Origin: Bacteroidetes bacterium UBA6161
GTDB lineage: Bacteria; Bacteroidota; Bacteroidia; NS11-12g; UBA955
Length of the DNA: 64,000 nt
Direction of reading: 5' to 3'
Assembly: GCA_002422315.1 (NCBI GenBank)
Contig: DIUJ01000049.1
Coordinates: 16,548 to 80,547, forward strand
Part shown: piece after piece, positions 41,172 through 50,538 of the stretch
How positions within the stretch are numbered: the first letter of the stretch is position 1
Layout of the letters: each line of letters starts with the position of its first letter
Made by a program: the position numbers and the translations under genes
Notes under the pieces: generated by a model
The model's input: only the letters and a program-made list of their open reading frames with translations
What the model was told of the DNA's origin: nothing
Database searches by the model: none

Positions 41172-42140
41172 CTATTTTGAAGCAGCTCTTTTTAACCTAT
41201 CGTTTATCGCATCCCCAAGACCTTGACTGGGAAGGGAAGTGGAGAAGATTTCACTAATTTTTTCACTGTTGTCCAATCTTCTTATATAGCTATAAAGATT
41301 TGCTGCGGCTTCTGTAGTATGGCCAGTCTCAGATAGGTTTAAAACCTCCTTGCAGTTTACAGGTAATTTAGGTATATGACCATAGCCAAGCCAAGCAAAA
41401 TCTGATTTTATGGTGTCAAAATCAAAGTTAGATAAATCGATAAGGGTTATTTTTTTCCTAGGGCTATAATGTTTGTCTAATTGCCCAGGTGCATTAGGAT
41501 TTGAATTTTGGTGAAGTACAAGAGGGATAGAATAGCCTAATACTTTTTCAATATCCTCTTTAGAAATCCCACCTAATCGCCAAACTTCTAATTTGTTGTT
41601 TTGTAACCCAACAATGGTAGACTCTATTCCTACAAGAGATTCTCCACCATCTAAAATATAGTCAATTTTATTGTCTAATTGATCCAAAACGTGTTGTGCA
41701 CTAGTAGGGCTCACATATCCAAAAGGATTGGCACTAGGTGCAGCCAAAGGGAATTTTAATCTTTCGAGTAATTTTAGAGACAATGGGTGGTTCGGAATTC
41801 TAACAGCCACCAAAGGACTACCTGCGGTAAGAAGGTCTGGTATGAAATCTTTTTTGGGCCCAACCAGTGTAAGAGAACCTGGCCAAAATGCTTCTGCTAG
41901 CTTTACAAAATCCGAATGTACCTTATCAAAAAAACTAAAAGCATTTTCTATACTGTGGGTATGCAGTATAAGTGGGTCAAAAAAAGGTCTGTTTTTTGCC
42001 TCAAAAATTTTGGCAATAGCATTATTATCCAATCCATTTGCAGCCAATCCGTATACTGTTTCTGTAGGAATAGCAACTAAACCTCCATGCAGCAGTATTT
42101 CCTCTGCTTTGAATATATCCTTTCCAGTTAGGGTTGTCAA
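41172..42140 (-). CDS. Threonylcarbamoyl-AMP synthase (Sua5 type)
   Basis: This 322-aa protein makes the threonylcarbamoyl-adenylate used for t6A modification of ANN-decoding tRNAs. The YrdC domain has GGLVAIPTETVYGLAAN, KNRPFFDPLILH and APSANPFGYVSPTSA. A C-terminal Sua5 domain (about 215-322, after the linker HQNSNPNAPGQLDKHYSPRK, a proposed gate) distinguishes it from the short TsaC form. Its start overlaps the upstream regulator's end by four bases (ATGA). Confidence 0.93.
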   Translation of the reverse strand: MTTLTGKDIFKAEEILLHGGLVAIPTETVYGLAANGLDNNAIAKIFEAKNRPFFDPLILHTHSIENAFSFFDKVHSDFVKLAEAFWPGSLTLVGPKKDFIPDLLTAGSPLVAVRIPNHPLSLKLLERLKFPLAAPSANPFGYVSPTSAQHVLDQLDNKIDYILDGGESLVGIESTIVGLQNNKLEVWRLGGISKEDIEKVLGYSIPLVLHQNSNPNAPGQLDKHYSPRKKITLIDLSNFDFDTIKSDFAWLGYGHIPKLPVNCKEVLNLSETGHTTEAAANLYSYIRRLDNSEKISEIFSTSLPSQGLGDAINDRLKRAASK

Positions 42141-43504
42141 TTTGGAAGATTCCTTCTTAATTTATACTTTTCAATTTTGTTATACAGGTGGCTTCTCTGT
42201 ATATCTATTTCCAAGGCGGTTTTGGCAACATTCCAATTGTTTTTATTGAGTTTATATTCTAAAAATACTTTTTCAGAAAAATCTTTAAAATCTTGGAATT
42301 TGTCAAATCCACTAACATCAATTAATTCACTTTGGAAAGAAATTTGGGATGGATTAGAATAGCTCATCACATCTTCTGCTGTAATTTTTTTATCGCATAA
42401 AATCACAAGCCTTTCTACAACATTTCTTAGCTCCCGTATGTTTCCACTCCATTGTACATTCTTTAATTCTGTAAGTGCTTCAGTTGTAAAAGATTTTGCA
42501 CTTTGCCCACTGTCTTCACATATTTCTTTTAAGAATTTTTCGGCTAATACCGGTATGTCGTCTTCTCTTTCATTAAGTGTAGGTACATGTATTAGAATTA
42601 CACTTAGCCTATGGTACAGGTCCATTCTGAAATTACCTTTGTCTATTTCTTCAACTAAGTTCTTGTTAGTAGCTGCAACCACTCTTACATCTACCTTAAT
42701 TTGTTTATCTCCACCTACTCTAGTAATAATTCCTTCTTGTATAGCTCTTAGAACTTTTGCTTGAGCGGATAAACTCATATCTCCAATTTCATCTAGGAAA
42801 AGTGTACCTCCATTGGCTTGTTCAAACTTACCTATGCGTTGTTTTATTGCAGTTGTAAAAGCTCCTTTTTCATGTCCAAATAATTCACTTTCAATCAATT
42901 CGCTTGGTATTGCAGCACAGTTTACTTCGATAAGTGGTGCGCTTGCTCTATGGCTTTTTTCATGTATCCATCTAGCAACCAGTTCCTTACCAGTTCCATT
43001 CTCTCCAGTAATCAAAACTCTTGCGTCTGTTGGTGCAACTTTTTCAATGGTAGACTTTATCTTAATAATTCCAGGAGAATCGCCAACGATATCTTTGGTT
43101 TTAGAAACTTTGCGTTTTAGAATCTTTGTTTCTAGTACCAAATTACCTTTGTCGATTGCATTTTTAATGGTAATTAAAAGCCTATTTAAATCAGGTGGTT
43201 TGGAAATAAAGTCGTAGGCTCCTTTTCTTACTGCATCTACTGCAAGTTCTATTGTTCCATGACCAGAAATCATTATTATTGGAGTATCTGGAACTATTTG
43301 AGATGCTTTGGAAAGAAATTCCATTCCATCCATTCCGGGCATTTTTATATCAGAAAGAATTACATCGTATTCTGTATCGTTTATCAACTGTAAAGCGGCA
43401 TTTGCGCTTTCTGCAATATCTACCATGTATCCTTCAAAGCCCAAAATTTCTTTTAAAGTTTCTCGGATAGCCTTTTCATCATCTACTACTAATATTTTAG
43501 TCAT
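42137..43504 (-). CDS. Sigma-54-interacting response regulator (NtrC family)
   Basis: This 455-aa protein has a receiver domain with the phospho-acceptor D52 (ILSDIKMPGMDG), an AAA+ domain with Walker A GENGTGKELVAR and Walker B GGTLFLDEIGDMS, and a C-terminal Fis-type helix-turn-helix (NVAKTALEIDIQRSHLYNK). The sigma-54-contacting loop reads GAFTTA instead of the canonical GAFTGA; changes at that Gly usually reduce activation in proteobacteria, but Bacteroidota relatives tolerate Ser or Thr there. It would activate sigma-54 promoters. No cognate kinase is adjacent; the kinase at 43588 pairs with a different regulator. Confidence 0.92.
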   Translation of the reverse strand: MTKILVVDDEKAIRETLKEILGFEGYMVDIAESANAALQLINDTEYDVILSDIKMPGMDGMEFLSKASQIVPDTPIIMISGHGTIELAVDAVRKGAYDFISKPPDLNRLLITIKNAIDKGNLVLETKILKRKVSKTKDIVGDSPGIIKIKSTIEKVAPTDARVLITGENGTGKELVARWIHEKSHRASAPLIEVNCAAIPSELIESELFGHEKGAFTTAIKQRIGKFEQANGGTLFLDEIGDMSLSAQAKVLRAIQEGIITRVGGDKQIKVDVRVVAATNKNLVEEIDKGNFRMDLYHRLSVILIHVPTLNEREDDIPVLAEKFLKEICEDSGQSAKSFTTEALTELKNVQWSGNIRELRNVVERLVILCDKKITAEDVMSYSNPSQISFQSELIDVSGFDKFQDFKDFSEKVFLEYKLNKNNWNVAKTALEIDIQRSHLYNKIEKYKLRRNLPN

Positions 43505-43587
43505 GGGTTTAATAATTTCTTACATTGCAAATATGCAATTCTTTCCCCTTATTTCATAGGTTTGTGTAAAAAGGGTTTATAAAGAAA

Positions 43588-44616
43588 TCAAGCTTTTTGA
43601 AGAGTAAAACTAAAAGTAGAACCTTTTCCTAGTTCACTCCTTACATTAATGTTTTGGTGGTGGCTTTCTATAATGTGTTTTACAATTGCCAATCCCAGTC
43701 CTGTTCCTCCAAAATCCCTAGAACGGCTTCTATCAACCCTGTAAAATCTCTCAAATAATCTTGGGAAATGTTCTTTTGAAATTCCTTCTCCATCGTCAGA
43801 AACTTCAATTAGTACATTTTCATCCATATCGTATATTCCAATTTGAACATTGCCGCTTTCTTTTCCATAGTTTAAAGCATTTACCATAAGATTTACTAGA
43901 ACTTGTCTTATTCTTTGTCGGTCGGCTTTAACCCAATATGGTGTATTGGAGGATTCTTTTATTTTTAATTTTATTTTTCGAATTTCTGCCCTCATTTCTA
44001 GGGCGTCTATTATTTCTGAGATTAGTTCTGTGATGTCAAAGGTTTCATAGTTCATTTGTATTTTACCAGATTCCATTTGGCTGATGGATAACAAGTCACT
44101 TACTAATTGGTCCAGCCTTTCTGCACTTTTTGCTGCTTTTTTAATGAACTTAATATTTACTTCTGGGTCTTCTAATGCTCCATCCAATAAGGTTTCTAAA
44201 TATCCTTGGATATTAAAAATGGGGGTTTTTAGTTCATGTGATACATTGCCAAGAAATTCTTTCCTAAATTCTTCTTGTTGTTTTAATTCAATTAGTTTTT
44301 CGTTTTGTTGAACTACCCATTGCAATACCTCGTCGTTTACATCTGCTATGGGGTCATTTTCTGTTTTAGGTAAAATAGCATTCTTAGAAACATCAGAGTT
44401 TTTATCCCTTATAATTTTGTAGATTAATTTGATTTTTCTATAAATGAATTTTTCAATTGAAAAACGAATAAAAATAAAGGAAAAGAAAAAAAACAAAGTA
44501 CTGTGGAGGATAATGTTCTCTCCTTTTACTTTATTTATAAGCAAAGAAATACACACCAAGGTAGTTAATCCTAAAGCATTCCATAGAGCTATAGTATTTG
44601 GTGTGCTTTTTTTCAT
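43588..44616 (-). CDS. Sensor histidine kinase (PhoR-like)
   Basis: This 342-aa protein has two N-terminal helices (about 10-27 and 37-52) with almost no periplasmic loop, so sensing is probably within the membrane or through a partner. The HisKA helix has the phospho-His in GNVSHELKTPIF. The catalytic domain has NLMVNALNYGKESG (N box), VSDDGEGI (G1), LFERFYRVDRSRSRDFGGTGLGLAI (F and G2, in two parts). No PAS or clear HAMP. It overlaps its regulator by four bases (ATGA). Confidence 0.92.
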   Translation of the reverse strand: MKKSTPNTIALWNALGLTTLVCISLLINKVKGENIILHSTLFFFFSFIFIRFSIEKFIYRKIKLIYKIIRDKNSDVSKNAILPKTENDPIADVNDEVLQWVVQQNEKLIELKQQEEFRKEFLGNVSHELKTPIFNIQGYLETLLDGALEDPEVNIKFIKKAAKSAERLDQLVSDLLSISQMESGKIQMNYETFDITELISEIIDALEMRAEIRKIKLKIKESSNTPYWVKADRQRIRQVLVNLMVNALNYGKESGNVQIGIYDMDENVLIEVSDDGEGISKEHFPRLFERFYRVDRSRSRDFGGTGLGLAIVKHIIESHHQNINVRSELGKGSTFSFTLQKA

Positions 44617-45287
44617 TCATTTTCGAACTTATAACCAACTCCTTTTACAGTGTAAATGAATTGGTCATTAAGTTTTTCTCTAATTTTTCTAATGTGTACA
44701 TCAATTGTTCTATCTACTACCAATACTTCGTTGCCCCAAACATTTTCTAAGATTTGGTCTCTGGTAAAAACCTTTCCTGGTTTGGATGCAAGCAAGGACA
44801 AGAGTTCAAATTCTTTTTTGGGGAATTGTAATATTTTGCCGTCAAATTTAACACTAAAAGTTTCTCTGTCAATAACCAAATTGGTAAATTCAAATTTTTC
44901 CGCCTTTTCTTCAATTTGGTTTCTTTTTAGAATGGCTTTTATTCTAGAGATTAGAACCCTTGGTTTAATAGGCTTGATTATATAATCATCTCCTCCTGCA
45001 TCAAAACCTGCTAACTCAGAATATTCTTCTGAACGTGCGGTAAGAAAAACAATAGGACGGTTTTTTAAGATTTGACTGTCTCGCATTAGTCTACATGCTT
45101 CTATGCCATCCATTTCTGGCATCATTACATCCATTAATATCAAATCAGGTTGGTGGTACAATGCTTGTTTAATAGCTTCTTTGCCATTTTTAGCAGTTTC
45201 TACTGTGTAGCCTTCTCTCTTAAGATTATAAGTAATCAAATCAAGAATATCTTCCTCGTCGTCTACTACTAAAATTTTTTGGTTCAT
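44613..45287 (-). CDS. OmpR/PhoB-family response regulator
   Basis: This 224-aa protein has a receiver domain with phospho-acceptor D53 (LILMDVMMPEMDG) and conserved K in GGDDYIIKPIKP, and a winged-helix DNA-binding domain with LLASKPGKVFTRDQIL and VDVHIR-type VVDRTIDVHIRKIREKL. First gene of the pair with the kinase at 43588-44616. A phosphate role is possible given a phosphate-type porin nearby (46648-47874) but not shown by sequence. Confidence 0.93.
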   Translation of the reverse strand: MNQKILVVDDEEDILDLITYNLKREGYTVETAKNGKEAIKQALYHQPDLILMDVMMPEMDGIEACRLMRDSQILKNRPIVFLTARSEEYSELAGFDAGGDDYIIKPIKPRVLISRIKAILKRNQIEEKAEKFEFTNLVIDRETFSVKFDGKILQFPKKEFELLSLLASKPGKVFTRDQILENVWGNEVLVVDRTIDVHIRKIREKLNDQFIYTVKGVGYKFENE

Positions 45288-45387
45288 ACTTATTTTTATA
45301 GTGTTAAATTAACTTCAAAATAACAAGAATAAGACAAATTAAAAATTAAGCATTTGTTAAATTTGCGTTACTTATTGGAAGATATAG

Positions 45388-46545
45388 TTAATTCTGATTT
45401 CTGAAATAATTGTCTAAAAATTGCTCTAACTCTTCTCCTCTTAAGTTCTTAGCAAGAATTTTCCCTTCTTTATCTAGCAAAACTGTTGCGGGGATACCTT
45501 TTACTTTATAAACTTTAGCAGGCGCAGCGCTCCAATATTGTAGGTCGCTAACATGAACCCAAGGAAGCATGTCTTTTTCAATGGCACTTACCCAACTGTT
45601 TTTGTCTTTGTCTAAACTAACAGCATATATTTCGAATCCTTTATTTTTAAACTTCTCATACATTACTCTGTTAAAAGGATTTTCTTTTCTACAAGGCCCA
45701 CACCAGGAAGCCCAAAAATCTATAAGTACAACTTTGCCTCTTAAGGAGGATAGTTTTATTGAATCGCCTTGTGGACTTGGTAAGTTAATATCCGGTGCAA
45801 CACCTCCAATAAGTGTAGCAGCTTCTCTTATATAATCCTCATTTATTTGTTTGTAGTATTCTGATTTTTGGATTGTTTTTAAGCTTTTTAACACTTGGTC
45901 GTATTCTTCTTTTCCAGCTTCTGGAACAAAGTATTTAAATACGAAATATGCACCAAGTGGATTACTTGTGTCGCTTAGTATATTGGAAATTAAGGCTTTT
46001 TGATTTTCCATTTCCATATAATACGAGTTCTCTATTTCCTTTACATTGTCTTCTGTAATTTTTCCCGAACGAGACAATTGAACTATACTGTTTATATTGT
46101 ATTGTGCTTTTGCATTGTCCTCTAAGAATTTTCTTATTTTAGAAGTACTTTCACTATTATTACCTTCTAGCTGGTATTGTATACCTTCGTTTCTTAAAAA
46201 AACTTGCATTTTGAGTGCAACATTTTTATCTATAGCTAAAGGTATTGCTGTTTGTTCGTCCATCATTAGGTAAAGCAAGGAACTTGAATTTACTTTGCCA
46301 CGGAAAGAAAAAACAGAATCAGAAACGATGGAACTGCTATCGATAGTTTTGTTGTTTAGTCCATCCTTTAGGTATAGTTTTGATGGTTTTTTACCTAATA
46401 AGACGCCTTTGATTTCATAGCTTAATTCATTAGTAGAAACGTTTGTTTTAGGTTTTTTCTGTGCTTGTATTCCCGGAATTAAAAAAGTAGTACAAACAAA
46501 AAGTAACGAATAATAGGTTGTTCTTTTTAAGAATTTCTTGGTCAT
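45388..46545 (-). CDS. TlpA-like thiol-disulfide protein with DUF4369-type N-terminal domain
   Basis: This 385-aa exported protein starts at MTKKFLKRTTYY, since a 15-codon extension upstream is not signal-like. The signal peptide ends near IQAQKKP. An N-terminal beta-rich domain (about 40-235) resembles the DUF4369 domain that precedes thioredoxin units in Bacteroidota. The C-terminal AhpC/TSA-TlpA domain carries the redox motif WASWCGPCRKENP and the cis-proline in VKGIPATVLLD. It reduces or rearranges disulfides in the periplasm, possibly for cytochrome maturation. Confidence 0.88.
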   Translation of the reverse strand: MTKKFLKRTTYYSLLFVCTTFLIPGIQAQKKPKTNVSTNELSYEIKGVLLGKKPSKLYLKDGLNNKTIDSSSIVSDSVFSFRGKVNSSSLLYLMMDEQTAIPLAIDKNVALKMQVFLRNEGIQYQLEGNNSESTSKIRKFLEDNAKAQYNINSIVQLSRSGKITEDNVKEIENSYYMEMENQKALISNILSDTSNPLGAYFVFKYFVPEAGKEEYDQVLKSLKTIQKSEYYKQINEDYIREAATLIGGVAPDINLPSPQGDSIKLSSLRGKVVLIDFWASWCGPCRKENPFNRVMYEKFKNKGFEIYAVSLDKDKNSWVSAIEKDMLPWVHVSDLQYWSAAPAKVYKVKGIPATVLLDKEGKILAKNLRGEELEQFLDNYFRNQN

Positions 46546-46647
46546 TATGTTAGTTATATTTTTTTCAAATATAGGAATAAATCGTGCCAAGATTTTAATT
46601 TGAGGTTAAAATTTAGAATATTACCGATACTTCAATGTTTTTCACAT

Positions 46648-47874
46648 CTAAAAGTTCATTTGTGCTTGAATTCTCAAAAGATTTCCTTGTTGGAAATTAT
46701 TTTGTTTTACAAAATCTTCATATCTTCTAAGAGAATGAGTATACATAACTACCAATTCAAAGTTGCTATTTGGCTGCCATTCTACACCAAATTCATATTC
46801 ATTTACAGAAAAACTTCTTGCATCGGTTTCGAATTTCTTACCCCCTGAGTAGTGTTGCATTCTAACAAAAGGAAAAATTTGTTGCTCGTTGGTTACAATT
46901 CTGTAGTTAAGAGTAATATAGCCTCCCTTTAAATCTCTGGTTTCAATACTATCTGTATGTTTATTAAACTCAGGCCCTTTCCCAATATTATATTCTGCCA
47001 TTATTCCAAAGGGTTGGGGGTAAACCACAAAACTTGCTGCTACTCTTTGGTCTAAGTAAGTAGCATTTGCGTTTACTTTCACATTTTGAGAAAGTGAAGA
47101 TTTTGCCAAAACCCATTGGCCAGTATATGCTTGTAAAGCTGGTTCTATAATTTGATTTTTTATTTTTATGGGATATGCTATTCTACTAACAATATGAGGA
47201 TTGTTATTTAATTCAGGTTTGTTTGCAGTTTGTCCATTGTATGCCCCAAATGCAAATACACCGTAGTCGCCGCTTCCTTTAAGTCCATCTCTAACCAATG
47301 AGGAAAATAATTTTCGAGTACTTTTAGGAGCCCAGTAAAAGAAAACTCCCATGTCGCGTTCGTTTAGAACAGCGCTATTTAGGGCATCGTTTCTATCTAG
47401 TGGTAATCTGTTTTGGCTCGATTGCATGTTTTCAAATCCATAAGGAATTTTACTTTGACCTATTCTTAACCTGTATTCATTGTTTTTATCTAATCCTAAA
47501 TCAAAATAGGCATCTCTAAGTTGAGCAAAATGCAGATTTTCGTTTGAAGCGGAACTTGCGAAGTCGGGTTGGATATAAAAATATACGCGACTGTTTAATT
47601 GACCAAAAAAGATAATCCTCATACGTCTTAAGAATAATCCACCGTTGTTTCCCCAGCTTCTGTCGCACTGACTGCAACCTAAATCTGGATTTGTTTCAAA
47701 TAACCTGTTATATCTTACTTGCATGTAACCCCTTATTTGAACTTTATCTGCCCAGTTACTGCTTAGTGAAGATGGTTTGGTGGGTTCTAGTTTGATTTCG
47801 GTTCCTGGTGTATTTTGAGCATTTGAGTTAATTAAAAATGCCGCCAAGATTCCTGTTAGTAACAAATATTTCAT
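46648..47874 (-). CDS. Phosphate-selective porin O/P-type outer-membrane protein
   Basis: This 408-aa protein has a signal peptide ending at SNAQNTPG and alternating barrel strands, with VQIRGYMQVRYNRLFE near the N-terminus, FYIQPDFASS and FDLGLDKNNEYRLRIGQSKIPYGFEN (in two parts), and a terminal RIQAQMNF ending in Phe. The pattern is that of OprO/OprP-type porins common in Bacteroidota, which pass anions, often phosphate. Substrate is not provable. Cysteines in LGCSQCDRS are unusual for a barrel. Confidence 0.85.
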   Translation of the reverse strand: MKYLLLTGILAAFLINSNAQNTPGTEIKLEPTKPSSLSSNWADKVQIRGYMQVRYNRLFETNPDLGCSQCDRSWGNNGGLFLRRMRIIFFGQLNSRVYFYIQPDFASSASNENLHFAQLRDAYFDLGLDKNNEYRLRIGQSKIPYGFENMQSSQNRLPLDRNDALNSAVLNERDMGVFFYWAPKSTRKLFSSLVRDGLKGSGDYGVFAFGAYNGQTANKPELNNNPHIVSRIAYPIKIKNQIIEPALQAYTGQWVLAKSSLSQNVKVNANATYLDQRVAASFVVYPQPFGIMAEYNIGKGPEFNKHTDSIETRDLKGGYITLNYRIVTNEQQIFPFVRMQHYSGGKKFETDARSFSVNEYEFGVEWQPNSNFELVVMYTHSLRRYEDFVKQNNFQQGNLLRIQAQMNF

Positions 47875-47960
47875 TGGTAATTAATATTGGCGCAAAAATG
47901 TTACCAAAAGATTAAGCCAATGTTTTAGCTAAGTTAATTTAATGTTATCAATTATAGATC

Positions 47961-49874
47961 TTAGGTAATAGCAATACCCAATATTTTCCCTAGTTGTTCT
48001 CTGATTTTTAATAATTCTTTATGCTCTATAAAAATTTTTTCCTTTTCCACTTCGCTAGGATTTTCTTTTAATTTACCTAGATTTTGATGCAATAGAATTT
48101 TTATTCGGATATTTTTAAAGAAAAGTAATGTGCTAAATACATCTAATTTGTAGTTTTCTTTTTCCCTAGGAATGAATATTTCATTGTTTTCCCAAGCTTG
48201 GCTAAGGCTGTAGTTGTCTTGCAGTATATCTGCTACAAAATTAGAAACAAAGTTTTCGTTCAAGGCCATAAATTGTTGTATATTTATTTCCAATCCTTCT
48301 TCTAAGTGTTCCACTATCTTAGAGTAAATAATCTGAAAATCGGGATTACTAAAAATAAAATCATCGCTTAAAAGATGGTTTACAATATACAAAGACACAT
48401 TTTGATTTTCATTGTAAGGTAAATGGCCGAATTTTAATAGAAGTTTAAGTAGCGCTTTTTCGTGGTGTTCGGAATGTAAAGTGGAATGATTTACATTTAA
48501 ATTGTTTATTTCTGTTTTTTGTATGAAAGCTATATTTTCATCTAATTCTTTAATGATGCTTTGTTTTTCTTTGTTTTTGGATTTAAATATTTCCGCTTGA
48601 ACCAAGTCATCGTTTAATCCTGATATTTTTGCAAATTCATGAACATATTGAGCTCTTTTTAGTGGATCGGGGATTATCCCAATAGTTTTTATTATGTCTG
48701 CATTTGCTTCTGCTTTTTTTATGGGGTCATTGCCTGCTTCTGCATACAAAAATTCTGCTTTGAAGAGAATAAAGTCTTTGATTTTCTCCTTAAAATATAA
48801 TAGTATTTCATCTGCCGTATGTTTTTGGGCAAATGAATCTGGGTCTTCACTTTCGTCGAGGGTTATAATTCTTACATTTAATCCTTGTTCTAACAATATA
48901 TCTATTCCTCGAATAGAGGCTTTTATACCTGCAAAATCCCCATCATATAGTAAAGTTACATTGGCTGTGAAACGAGATATTAATGCAGCTTGGTCTTGGG
49001 TTAGCGAAGTACCACTGGATGCAACCACGTTTTCAATACCTGCTTGATGCAGGGAAATCACATCGGTATACCCTTCAACTAAAATACAAGAATCTTGTTT
49101 TTTAATGGCATTTTTGGCTTGAAAAATACCGTAAAGTATTTTGGATTTGATATAAATGTCGGTTTCTGGGCTATTTAAGTATTTGGGCCCTTTGGTATCT
49201 TTTTTTAAGATTCTTCCGCCAAAGGCAACTACTCTTCCAGAAATATTGTAGAATGGAAACATAACCCTTTCTCTGAAAAAATCATAGGGGTCTCCTTTTT
49301 CTGTATGTTTGATTAGTCCTGCATCCAATAGTACTTGAGAGCTATAGGCATTTTTGATGGCAGATTGATAAAAGTTGTTAAATCCAGAAGGGGCATAGCC
49401 CAAACCAAATTTTTGAATAGTCTGCTGGGTAAATCCTCTTTCTTTAAGATATGCTAGTCCTGCAATTCTACCTTCTTCGGTTTGCAAACTTTCAACAAAA
49501 TAGTTTTGAGCAAACTCTATTGCAGTATATAAAGATTCTCTTTTTTTTACGGCTTCGTCATATTCTTGGCTCTTATTGGAATTGTCTTCTACTACCTCTA
49601 TGCCATATTTGTTTGCAAGATATTTAATAGAATCTATAAAAGAAAGGCCCTCGTGGTCCATTACAAATTGTAGAGGCCCTCCAGCTTTGCCACAGCCAAA
49701 GCATTTGTATATTCCTTTACTCGGGTTTACCTTAAAAGAAGGGGTTTTTTCATTGTGAAAGGGGCATAAACCTTCGTAACTTGCACCTTTACGCTTTAGT
49801 GTCATAAAGTCGGATAAGACTTCTTCAACTGAAGCAATTGCAAGTACTTCGTCTATGGTTTTTTTTGCTATCAC
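47961..49874 (-). CDS. dnaG: DNA primase
   Basis: This 637-aa protein makes RNA primers for replication. The N-terminal zinc finger has GLCPFHNEKTPSFKVN and YKCFGCGKAGG. The catalytic core has FFRERVMFPFYN, VAFGGRIL, and the TOPRIM acids in LVEGYTDVISL and LLYDGDFAGIKA. The C-terminal helicase-interacting region is present (about 440-637), so the length is standard. It lies 6 bases from a lipoprotein gene upstream. Confidence 0.95.
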   Translation of the reverse strand: MIAKKTIDEVLAIASVEEVLSDFMTLKRKGASYEGLCPFHNEKTPSFKVNPSKGIYKCFGCGKAGGPLQFVMDHEGLSFIDSIKYLANKYGIEVVEDNSNKSQEYDEAVKKRESLYTAIEFAQNYFVESLQTEEGRIAGLAYLKERGFTQQTIQKFGLGYAPSGFNNFYQSAIKNAYSSQVLLDAGLIKHTEKGDPYDFFRERVMFPFYNISGRVVAFGGRILKKDTKGPKYLNSPETDIYIKSKILYGIFQAKNAIKKQDSCILVEGYTDVISLHQAGIENVVASSGTSLTQDQAALISRFTANVTLLYDGDFAGIKASIRGIDILLEQGLNVRIITLDESEDPDSFAQKHTADEILLYFKEKIKDFILFKAEFLYAEAGNDPIKKAEANADIIKTIGIIPDPLKRAQYVHEFAKISGLNDDLVQAEIFKSKNKEKQSIIKELDENIAFIQKTEINNLNVNHSTLHSEHHEKALLKLLLKFGHLPYNENQNVSLYIVNHLLSDDFIFSNPDFQIIYSKIVEHLEEGLEINIQQFMALNENFVSNFVADILQDNYSLSQAWENNEIFIPREKENYKLDVFSTLLFFKNIRIKILLHQNLGKLKENPSEVEKEKIFIEHKELLKIREQLGKILGIAIT

Positions 49875-49880
49875 AAGAAG

Positions 49881-50468
49881 TTATTTTTTTAACTCTTTTA
49901 GAGTAAGTGTTTTATTGTCTTTAAACTTAATAAAAATTATCCCACTACCTTTGGCTACAATTAGTTCTTTGATTTCACCATTTCTTTTGGTTAAAAGCTT
50001 GTAAGCAAGTTCGTAAGTTATGCCATTTTGTGAGTAATTGTTTAGTTTTTCTAGCGTATCTACTTCTTCGCAATAAGCCTCTTGCCCTTGGAACCAAAGG
50101 AATGCAGAAATTATTTGGCTGCCATTCTTGTGTACTATAAATGTGTTGCGGTTCGAAAAATTACTAGGACCACTTTCTGCCCTGTAGGTCATAAAGGTAT
50201 TTCCGTTCAAATTTAAATTATAGGTAATGTTTTCGCTATTATCTAAATCGCGAATAAACAATGCTTTGTTCTTAAGCACAAACTCTTCCGTAGAATCAGG
50301 GTTGTCGTTTACTATATACTGCCAAGTTGTGTTTTCATTAAAATCAAAAAACTCTTTGGTTTTTGGATTCAATGGCGTTGCTTCTGTTTTGTCGCCTTCT
50401 TTACAACTTTGAGAAGTAAAGGAGAGAAAGAAAAATAAAGAAATCACAATTAATTGGAATTGTTTCAT
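49881..50468 (-). CDS. Lipoprotein of unknown function
   Basis: This 195-aa protein has a signal peptide with lipobox SQSC (Cys22). The body is beta-rich (TTWQYIVNDN, TYNLNLNGNTFMTY, IISAFLWFQGQEAY) and reads like a sheet-forming domain with no catalytic motif. Its stop is 6 bases before dnaG, so the two may be cotranscribed without functional relation. It is divergent from the M20 gene. Confidence 0.7.
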   Translation of the reverse strand: MKQFQLIVISLFFFLSFTSQSCKEGDKTEATPLNPKTKEFFDFNENTTWQYIVNDNPDSTEEFVLKNKALFIRDLDNSENITYNLNLNGNTFMTYRAESGPSNFSNRNTFIVHKNGSQIISAFLWFQGQEAYCEEVDTLEKLNNYSQNGITYELAYKLLTKRNGEIKELIVAKGSGIIFIKFKDNKTLTLKELKK

Positions 50469-50538
50469 ATTTGGATTTAATTTGCTGCAAAAATCGTTAT
50501 TTTGTGCTTATATTAAAAGACCTATTCAAATTTTATTT

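Noticed and set aside
50482..50538. Earlier start of the M20 amidohydrolase
   Set aside because: The 19 extra codons lie in the promoter gap shared with the divergent lipoprotein; MNHIKSAAKAIES aligns with the family.
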